A stretch of DNA of 56,964 bases, taken from Methylobacterium ajmalii (GTDB taxonomy: Bacteria; Pseudomonadota; Alphaproteobacteria; Rhizobiales; Beijerinckiaceae). Each line of letters begins with the position of its first letter. Positions within the stretch are counted from its first letter, which is position 1. Under the pieces are notes generated by a model, which was not told the DNA's origin, did no database searches, and worked only from the letters and a program-made list of their open reading frames with translations. Both the position numbers and the translations under genes were made by a program. Location: NCBI RefSeq assembly GCF_016613415.1, contig NZ_JACWCT010000118.1, positions 1-56,964 on the forward strand, read 5' to 3'. Below are positions 44,273 to 50,738 of this stretch, one piece after another.

Positions 44273-44988
44273 CGCACGGGTCCTTCGGTCAGCCGGGCCA
44301 CCATCAGGGCTTGGGTGCGGGCGACGTGGGCCTGCATCACGGCGCGGGCGCGGTCGCCTTCGCGGGCCCGCAGGGCGTCGAGGATCGCCCGATGCTCGGC
44401 CAGGGATTCGGCGACGCGGCCGTCGGCCGCCAGCGCGAAGTTGCGGGCCCGTTCGAGGCGCGGGAAGGCCCGGCCGTGCGCCTCGGCGATGGCCGGGCTG
44501 CGGGCTGCGGTCACGATCAGCCGGTGGGCCTGGCGGTTGAGGCGCGTATAGGCGTCGCGGTCGTCGTGGGCCGCCTCCAGGGCGTCCTGGATCCGCGCGA
44601 GGCGGTCGAGTTCCGCGGCGGTGATCCGCTCGGCGGCAAGGCCTGCGCAGAAGCTCTCCAGCGCCACTTCCAGCTCGAACAGCGGCACGAGGTCGGCGGG
44701 GTCGAGCGGCGTCACCAGGGCGGCCCGGTTGCGCCTGAGCGTCACCAGCCCCTCGCCGGCCAGCAGCTTCAGCGCCTCGCGCACCGGCGTGCGCGACACG
44801 CCGAGGCGCGCCACGAGGTCGGGCTCGTTCAGCACCTCGCCGGGGCCAAGCAGGTTGAGCAGGATCAGCCGGCGCAACGCGGCCGCGGCCTGCTCGGTCA
44901 GGGAGGGCTCGGGGCGCTGCGGGCGAGGCGGCGCGTCGTCGGGGGAGGCGGGACGGGGGGCAGCCAAGACACTCTCTTGCTGGGACAC
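44269..44988 (-). CDS. GntR/FCD-family transcriptional regulator
   Basis: 239 residues. A variable Pro-rich N-terminus, then a winged helix at about 30-95 (GPGEVLNEPDLVARLGVSRTPVREALKLLAGEG) and an FCD ligand domain (LNRQAHRLIVTAARSPAIAE; LAEHRAILDALRAREGD). Probably controls the surrounding uptake/catabolic genes, with its ligand an intermediate of the pathway. Start: GTG at 44988; CAAGAGAGTGTC is directly repeated around it, so TTG at 44967 is also possible. 29 bases after the permease gene, coupled to the racemase-family gene. Confidence 0.88.
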   Translation of the reverse strand: MSQQESVLAAPRPASPDDAPPRPQRPEPSLTEQAAAALRRLILLNLLGPGEVLNEPDLVARLGVSRTPVREALKLLAGEGLVTLRRNRAALVTPLDPADLVPLFELEVALESFCAGLAAERITAAELDRLARIQDALEAAHDDRDAYTRLNRQAHRLIVTAARSPAIAEAHGRAFPRLERARNFALAADGRVAESLAEHRAILDALRAREGDRARAVMQAHVARTQALMVARLTEGPVR

Positions 44989-45017
44989 TCTCTTGCAATC
45001 AGGCCCTTCGACGATCG

Positions 45018-45830
45018 CTACACCAGCCGCCGCGACAGGCCGGTCAGCCGCTCCATCACGGCGATGCCCCCGATCGTCGCGACGATCAGCACGCCCGACA
45101 GCGCCGCGATGGTCACGTCGAGGCGGCCCTCCAGGTCCTGCCACATCCGGATCGGCAGCATGTCGGTGGCGGCGTCGCGCAGGAAGAGCGACACCGGGAT
45201 GTTGTCGAACGAGGCCATGAAGGCGAGGAAGCCGCCCGACAGGATGCCGGGGCGGATCAGCGGCAGGGTGATGCGGCGGAAGGTGTAGAACCGCGAGGCC
45301 CCGAGGCTCGCCGAGCCCTCGAGCAGGCTGGGCTGCAGCTGGGTCAGGGCCGCCACGGTGTTGCGCACCACGTAGGGCACGCAGACCACCGTGTGACCCA
45401 GAACCAGCGTGAAGACCGAGACCGGCCAGCCGACCAGCGAGAAGAACATCAGGCTCGACAGGCCGAAGGCGAGCGCCGGCAGGATCAGCGGCGAGAGGAA
45501 GAAGCTGTCGAGGAGGCGGGCCGAGAGGCGCGGCGAGCGCGCCACCGCCAGCGCCGCCAGCACCCCGAGCCCGATGGCCATGAGGGTGGCCAGCACCGCC
45601 ACCGTCAGGCTGTTCTTGAGCGCGTAGTGGAGCTGCCAGGCCTCCATCAGCTCGCCGTACCAGCGGAGGGAGTAGCCCGGCGGCGGGAAGCGCAGGGACA
45701 GCCCGTCGGTGAAGGACACCACCAGCACGATCACCGTGGGGGCGAGCAGCAGCACCACGGCGAGGAGCGCCATCAGGTGCAGGAGGATCTCGAAGCTGAG
45801 GCGGTCGAGGGCGGCAAAGAGACGGGACAT
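45018..45830 (-). CDS. ABC transporter permease (PotC-type)
   Basis: 270 residues, six transmembrane helices (EILLHLMALLAVVLLLAPTV at the start). The binding-protein-dependent permease EAA loop is SLLEGSASLGASRFYTFRRI near 178. Second permease of a spermidine/putrescine-type importer. ATG at 45830, 11 bases after the first permease. Confidence 0.93.
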   Translation of the reverse strand: MSRLFAALDRLSFEILLHLMALLAVVLLLAPTVIVLVVSFTDGLSLRFPPPGYSLRWYGELMEAWQLHYALKNSLTVAVLATLMAIGLGVLAALAVARSPRLSARLLDSFFLSPLILPALAFGLSSLMFFSLVGWPVSVFTLVLGHTVVCVPYVVRNTVAALTQLQPSLLEGSASLGASRFYTFRRITLPLIRPGILSGGFLAFMASFDNIPVSLFLRDAATDMLPIRMWQDLEGRLDVTIAALSGVLIVATIGGIAVMERLTGLSRRLV

Positions 45831-45841
45831 CGCGAGCAACC

Positions 45842-46687
45842 TCAGGCCTGGGCGTAGCCGCGGGCGAGCCGCCCGAGCGCGTTGAAGGACAGCACCACGG
45901 CCAGCACCGCGACGAGGAAGATCACCGACATCGCCGCCGCGAAGGGCCAGTTCTGCAGGGCGATGGCCTGCTGGTAGATGTAGCCCGGCATGAACAGCAT
46001 CTGCCCGCCGCCGATCAGCGACTGGGTGATGAAGCCCGAGATCGCCGCCGCGAAGGTGAGCACCGCGCCGGCGATGAGGCCCGGCAGGCAGAGCGGCAGG
46101 GTCACGCGGAGGAAGGTGCGCCAGCGCCCGGCGCCGAGCGCCTCCGAGGCGTCCCACAGGCTCGGGTCGATGCGCGAGAGCGCCGTCATCAGCGGCAGCA
46201 CCATCAGGGGCATCTGGACCTGCGCCAGCGCCGCCACGAGGCCGCCCTCGGCGTAGAGGAGCCGCAGGGGCGTGTCGATCAGCCCGAGGGACGAGAGCAG
46301 GCTGTTGAGCACCCCCTGGCGTCCCAGGATCACGATCCACGCGAAGGTGCGGATGACGACGCTGGTGAGGAGCGGCGTCAGCACCGCCAGGATGATCAGG
46401 CCGCGCACCCAGCCCCCGGCCCGGGTGGCGACGAGCGCCAGCGGCAGGCCCAGCACCAGGCAGGCCGCCGTGACCTTGAGCCCGAGCCACAGCGTGCCGA
46501 GGAGCACGCCGAGGCTGAACCCGTCGCCGAGAAAGGCCGCATATTGCGACAGGCCGATCCCCCCGTCCGCGCCCTTGAGCGACAGCCCGAGGAGCGCGAC
46601 CAGGGGCGCGGCGAAGAATGCCGCGAAGAACAGTGCGAGCGGGCTCGCCAGCCGCAGCGGGTAGGTGGTGACGTCCGGCAGAGCCAC
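45842..46687 (-). CDS. ABC transporter permease (PotB-type)
   Basis: 281 residues, six helices (LASPLALFFAAFFAAPLVAL). EAA loop SLWDASEALGAGRWRTFLRV near 185. GTG at 46687 has AGAGGA about 8 bases upstream. 12 bases after the binding-protein gene; partners are the PotC-type permease and the ATPase at 47770-48879. Confidence 0.93.
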   Translation of the reverse strand: MALPDVTTYPLRLASPLALFFAAFFAAPLVALLGLSLKGADGGIGLSQYAAFLGDGFSLGVLLGTLWLGLKVTAACLVLGLPLALVATRAGGWVRGLIILAVLTPLLTSVVIRTFAWIVILGRQGVLNSLLSSLGLIDTPLRLLYAEGGLVAALAQVQMPLMVLPLMTALSRIDPSLWDASEALGAGRWRTFLRVTLPLCLPGLIAGAVLTFAAAISGFITQSLIGGGQMLFMPGYIYQQAIALQNWPFAAAMSVIFLVAVLAVVLSFNALGRLARGYAQA

Positions 46688-46699
46688 GGCAAAGATCCT

Positions 46700-47743
46700 C
46701 TAGAGCTTGATCTCGCGGTTGAACCGCTCGATCCAGGCCGGGCGCTGAGCGTTGATGGTCTTCCAGTCCTGGAACACGAACTTCTTCTTCAGGTCGTCGG
46801 TGTCCTTCGCCAGAACCTTGGCGATCTCGCCGGTCATCTTCACCTTGGCGTTGGTCGGCACGATCAGGTAGGGCGCCTGCATCAGCCGGGTCTGGACCGG
46901 CTCGGAAATCGCCGCCTCGATCAGCTTGAAGGCGAGCTCGCGGTTGGGCGAGTTCCTGACGATCTGGATCGCGGTCTTGAAGGCGATGGCGCCCTCCTTG
47001 GGCGCCACGAACTCCACCGGCACGCCCTTGGCCTTCAGGATCTGGATCGCGTTGAAGTTGCCGGGCGAGATGTCGACCTGGCCCTGCTGAAAGAGGGTGG
47101 CGAGCGCGCCGGGATTGGCCGCCACCGCCGAGAGGTTGGGCTTGAGCGCCTCCATCGCCTTGAAGGCGGGATCGATGTTCGCTTCCGAGCCGCCATGCAT
47201 CTTGGCGATCTCGACCATGAAGCCGGTGCCGAGCGTCGAGTTCATGTTGGTGATGCCGACCCGGCCCTTGTATTCGGGACGCCACAGGTCGGCCCAGGAG
47301 GTCGGCGGGGTCTTCACCGTGTCGGGGTTGTAGGTCAGGCCGACGACCTGGAAGAAGGCCGCGGGTCCGTGCGGATCCTGCGCGTCGGGGATCAGGTCCT
47401 TGAAGGCGGCGCTGCGCTCGACCGGGAAGGGCTCGACCAGATCCTGGGCCAGCGCGGTGAGCGCCGGGCCGGGATCGTGCAGCATCACGTCGATCGGCGG
47501 GTTGGCCCTGGCGGCCGAGACCTTGGCGATCTGGTCGACCGACAGCATCGGGTCGAGGACGATCGGCGCGTTGCTCGTCTCCTTTCGGAAGGCCGGCACC
47601 AGCACGGCCTTGTGCGCCTCCTCCCAGCTCCCCGTGAAGGTGGCGAAGACGAGGGGCCGCGCCTGCGCGAAGGACAGGCCGGGAAACAGCTCCATGGCGC
47701 CGAGCGACAGGGCGGTGGTGAGGAGGGTACGGCGATCGAGCAT
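46700..47743 (-). CDS. ABC transporter substrate-binding protein (PotD-type)
   Basis: 347 residues. Signal peptide MLDRRTLLTTALSLGAMELF, cleavage near SFAQA. Mature protein follows the PotD/Fe-type class: LVFATFTGSWEEAHKAVLVP, PTSWADLWRPEYKGRVGITN, and QGQVDISPGNFNAIQILKAK. The polyamine-binding acidic residues cannot be confirmed, so the ligand may be another small cation, amide or organic compound. ATG at 47743 with AGGAG 9 bases upstream. 26 bases after the ATPase gene. Confidence 0.92.
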   Translation of the reverse strand: MLDRRTLLTTALSLGAMELFPGLSFAQARPLVFATFTGSWEEAHKAVLVPAFRKETSNAPIVLDPMLSVDQIAKVSAARANPPIDVMLHDPGPALTALAQDLVEPFPVERSAAFKDLIPDAQDPHGPAAFFQVVGLTYNPDTVKTPPTSWADLWRPEYKGRVGITNMNSTLGTGFMVEIAKMHGGSEANIDPAFKAMEALKPNLSAVAANPGALATLFQQGQVDISPGNFNAIQILKAKGVPVEFVAPKEGAIAFKTAIQIVRNSPNRELAFKLIEAAISEPVQTRLMQAPYLIVPTNAKVKMTGEIAKVLAKDTDDLKKKFVFQDWKTINAQRPAWIERFNREIKL

Positions 47744-47769
47744 CGACAGGGCTCCTTGGTCGGCAAAAA

Positions 47770-48879
47770 TCAGGCGGCGGCCGGGAAGGCGGAGGCGAGG
47801 CCGGGGGCGACGGCGATGCGCACCGGCGTGCCGGGCGCGCGCAAGGTGCCGCCGCCGAGGCGCGGCTCGGCGATCTTGAGCGGGCGGCCCGCCCCCACCC
47901 GGACCTCGTGGACGACGGTGGGGCCGAGGGGCAGCGCCATCTCGACGACGCCCGCGATGCCGTCCTCGCCCTCGGTGAGGCGCAGGTGCTCGGGCCGCAG
48001 GCACAGGGTCACCCGCGTTCCCGGCGCCATCGGGCGGGCGAGCGGGCGCGCCACCACCTCGCCGCCGGCATCGAGGGCGATGCGCGGGCCCCGTGCGTCC
48101 TGCCCGACGAGCACCCCCGGCACGGCATTGGCCGAGCCCACGAAGGTGTTGACGAACAGCGAGTCCGGCGCGTCGTAAACGGTGGTCGGGGCGGCGAACT
48201 GCTCGAGCCGCCCGTTCGAGAGCACCGCCACCCGGTCGGAAAGCGACAGGGCCTCCTCCTGGTCGTGGGTGACGAGGAGCGTCGTCACCCCGGCGACGCG
48301 CTGGAGCCGCTTCACCTCGATCTGCATGTCGAGGCGCAGGTTCTTGTCGAGGGCCGCGAAGGGCTCGTCGAGGAGCAGCACCGCCGGCCGGATGGCGAGC
48401 GCGCGGGCGAGCGCCACCCGCTGCTGCTGGCCGCCGGAAAGCTGGCGCGGGGTGCGCGCCCCGGCATGGCCGAGCTGCACGAGGTCGAGCAGGCGCCTGG
48501 CCTCCGCCGCCTGCTCCGCTCGCGGGGCGCCCCGGGCCGCGAGGCCGTAGGCGACGTTCTCGGCCACCGTCAGGTGCGGGAAGAGGGCGTAGTTCTGGAA
48601 GACGATGCCGACGGCGCGCCGGCTCGGCGGCAGGGCGTCGATCACCTCGTCGGCGACGATCACCCGCCCCTCGGTCTGGCGCAGGAAGCCGGCGACGATG
48701 CGCAGCAAGGTGGTCTTGCCGCAGCCCGAGGGCCCCAAGAGCGAGATCAGCTCGCCGCCGCGGATGTCGAGGTTGATGTTTTCCACGGCGACCGCGCCGC
48801 CGTACCGGTGGGTGATGCCGTCGAGCACGACGGACCGGCCCTCCGCCTGACCCTGGCTGCGTCGTCCGGTTGCTGTCAC
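47770..48879 (-). CDS. ABC transporter ATPase (PotA-type)
   Basis: 369 residues. Walker A LLGPSGCGKTTLLRI, Q-loop FQNYALFPHLTV, signature QLSGGQQQRVALARALA, Walker B VLLLDEPFAALD, switch His in LLVTHDQEEA; C-terminal TOBE domain from about 270. Powers the importer. I prefer GTG at 48879 (GGAAGG 7 bases upstream) to ATGs at 48900 and 48921: the latter overlaps a candidate operator. Divergent from the amidase gene, sharing a short promoter region. Confidence 0.94.
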   Translation of the reverse strand: MTATGRRSQGQAEGRSVVLDGITHRYGGAVAVENINLDIRGGELISLLGPSGCGKTTLLRIVAGFLRQTEGRVIVADEVIDALPPSRRAVGIVFQNYALFPHLTVAENVAYGLAARGAPRAEQAAEARRLLDLVQLGHAGARTPRQLSGGQQQRVALARALAIRPAVLLLDEPFAALDKNLRLDMQIEVKRLQRVAGVTTLLVTHDQEEALSLSDRVAVLSNGRLEQFAAPTTVYDAPDSLFVNTFVGSANAVPGVLVGQDARGPRIALDAGGEVVARPLARPMAPGTRVTLCLRPEHLRLTEGEDGIAGVVEMALPLGPTVVHEVRVGAGRPLKIAEPRLGGGTLRAPGTPVRIAVAPGLASAFPAAA

Positions 48880-48927
48880 GGTGGGGCCTTCCTGCGGCAT
48901 CGATCTTGCTGCCGAGGTCATCGCAAA

Positions 48928-48937
48928 TCGTATGCCA
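48928..48937. promoter_or_regulatory. Candidate GntR/FCD operator between ATPase and amidase genes
   Basis: TCGTATGCCA in an AT-rich patch (AAATCGTATGCCATTTT) matches the FCD-type half-palindrome T-N-GTAT-N-C-N-A in 7 fixed positions. It lies between the two divergent genes, where a regulator of both would be expected to bind; the cluster's own GntR is the obvious candidate. Confidence 0.4.
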
Positions 48938-48987
48938 TTTTCGGGAAAGCCCATGCCCAGCCACCACTTGCATAATCGAGGTCTCGC

Positions 48988-50391
48988 ATGAGCACGGAGC
49001 TGTGGCGTCTCCCGGCCATCGAGCTCGGCCGGCTCTTCGCCGATGGACGTGCCTCGCCGGTCGATGCCCTGGAGGCCGCACAGGCCCGGGCCGCCGCTTG
49101 GGAGCCGCACCTGAACGCGCTCTCGCGCGACAATCCCCGCGCTCGATCTGAGGCCGAGGCGAGCGCCGCCCGCTGGCGGGCGGGCGCGGCCCTCTCGCCC
49201 CTCGACGGCGTGCCGATGACCGTGAAGGAATTCCTGGTCACCGAGGGCATGCCCTCGACCTATGCCGAGCCGGGCGAGGCGCCGTCGGCGGCGCAGGACG
49301 AGCTGCCGGTCGCCCGCATGCGGCAGGCCGGGCTCGTGACGCTCGCCAAGACCACGATGCCGGAATTCGCCGTGCAGGGTTTTACGGCATCTGCCCGTTT
49401 CGGCGTCACCCGCAACCCCTGGAACCCGGCCCTCACCCCCGGCGGCTCGACCGGCGGGGGCGCCGCCGCGACGGCCGCCGGCTACGCGCCGATCGCGCTC
49501 GGCACCGATGGCGGCGGCTCGCTGCGCCGGCCCGCGGCGCATACCGGCCTCGTCGGCCTCAAGAGCAGCCTCGGCCGGGTACCCCGGCTCGGCGGTCTGC
49601 CCTCGCCGCTCCTCGATTTCGAGGTCGCGGGCGCACTCACCCGCACCGTCGCCGACACCCGGGCGGTGCTGCGCCTGATGCAGGGGGCCGATCCGCGGGT
49701 GCTGTGGTCGGGCTTCGCGGTCGCGCCACGCAGCGCCCGGCCCCTGCGCGCCCGCTACGTCGAGCGCATCGGCGAGGCCCCCCTCGATCCGGTCGTCGCC
49801 GCGTCGTGCCGGCGGGCGCTCGGCGAGCTTCGGGCGATCGGGGTCGCGGTCGAGGAGGGCCCGCTGCCGGTCGACATCACCGGGCTCAACGGCCTGTGGC
49901 CGGAGATCGGCAAGATCGGCATCGCCCGGCTGTTCGCGGCCGATCCGGCGCTGGCGGCACGGGCGAGCGCGCCCTACCGGGCGATGGCGGAGGAGGGCGC
50001 GCGGGCGCCCGCGACGCTGCTCTGCGACATCGTCGAACGGGTCCAGGCCCTGCGCAACGCGGCGAGCGTGGCCTTCGCGGAGATCGATCTCCTCGTCACG
50101 CCGTCGGCCGCGGCGATGCCCTGGGCGGCGGACGCGGTCTACCCCGAGGTGATCGACGGGCAGCCGGTCGGTCCGCGCGGCCATGCGGTCTATTCGGGCT
50201 GGGTGAACGCCGCGGCGCTGCCGGCCGTGAGCCTGCCGGTCGATCCCGCGCCGGACGGAATGCCGATCGGCCTCCACCTCGTGGCCGGGTTCGGCCGCGA
50301 CGACCTTCTCCTCGACGTGGCCGAGGCGCTGGAGAGCCGCCGGCCCTTCGCGGATCGCTGGCCGGTCCTGCCCGGGGAGGTCTCCCGATGA
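48988..50391 (+). CDS. Amidase (amidase-signature family)
   Basis: 467 residues. Catalytic Lys in GVPMTVKEFLVTEG near 78, cis-Ser in TPGGSTGGGAAATAAGY near 155 and nucleophile Ser in LGTDGGGSLRRPAAHTG near 178, the Ser-Ser-Lys triad of the family. Hydrolyses an amide, substrate not predictable. Its stop overlaps the ATG of the transthyretin-like gene (ATGA), so they are made in a fixed ratio. Divergent from the ABC importer. Confidence 0.93.
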   Translation: MSTELWRLPAIELGRLFADGRASPVDALEAAQARAAAWEPHLNALSRDNPRARSEAEASAARWRAGAALSPLDGVPMTVKEFLVTEGMPSTYAEPGEAPSAAQDELPVARMRQAGLVTLAKTTMPEFAVQGFTASARFGVTRNPWNPALTPGGSTGGGAAATAAGYAPIALGTDGGGSLRRPAAHTGLVGLKSSLGRVPRLGGLPSPLLDFEVAGALTRTVADTRAVLRLMQGADPRVLWSGFAVAPRSARPLRARYVERIGEAPLDPVVAASCRRALGELRAIGVAVEEGPLPVDITGLNGLWPEIGKIGIARLFAADPALAARASAPYRAMAEEGARAPATLLCDIVERVQALRNAASVAFAEIDLLVTPSAAAMPWAADAVYPEVIDGQPVGPRGHAVYSGWVNAAALPAVSLPVDPAPDGMPIGLHLVAGFGRDDLLLDVAEALESRRPFADRWPVLPGEVSR

Positions 50392-50738
50392 GCGGCGGCA
50401 TCTCGGTCCACGCGGTCGACGTGGCGGAGGGCCGCCCGGCGCTCGGCCTCGCGGTCACCCTGGCGGTGATCGAGGCGGCGGGCCCGCGCCTGGTCGCCGA
50501 GGGCGTGATCGGGCCGGACGGCAGCTTCGACCACCCGGTGGTGCGCGGCGTCGGGATCGGGCCCGGCACCTACGAGGCGGTCTTCCACCTCGGCGACTAC
50601 TTCACCGCGCAAGGACGGCCGGGCCCGCACTTCCTCGACCGTGTGCCGTTCCGCTTCACGGTGGTGGCGGCGCATGAGCACCACCACCTGCCGCTGAAGT
50701 TCACGCGCTTCGGCTACGCGGTGTTCCGGGGCATCTGA
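50388..50738 (+). CDS. Transthyretin-like protein (HIU hydrolase homologue, active site altered)
   Basis: 116 residues of the 5-hydroxyisourate hydrolase/transthyretin fold. N-terminus ISVHAVDVAEGRPALGL keeps the conserved His, and EHHHLPLKFTRFGY keeps the second His. But the conserved DGR is DGS (Arg lost), and the hallmark C-terminal YRGS is FRGI (Tyr and Ser lost). So classical 5-hydroxyisourate hydrolysis is doubtful. Translationally coupled to the amidase; overlaps the 3' end of the convergent GGDEF/EAL gene by 38 bases. No uricase or OHCU decarboxylase nearby. Confidence 0.85.
   Translation: MSGGISVHAVDVAEGRPALGLAVTLAVIEAAGPRLVAEGVIGPDGSFDHPVVRGVGIGPGTYEAVFHLGDYFTAQGRPGPHFLDRVPFRFTVVAAHEHHHLPLKFTRFGYAVFRGI

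Noticed and set aside
44941..45017. Direct repeat CAAGAGAGTGTC near the GntR start as an operator
   Set aside because: The copies overlap the start codon region and show no dyad symmetry; local duplication is a simpler reading.
50388..50738. Urate degradation pathway
   Set aside because: No uricase, OHCU decarboxylase, allantoinase or xanthine dehydrogenase genes are in the window, and the transthyretin-like protein lacks key residues.
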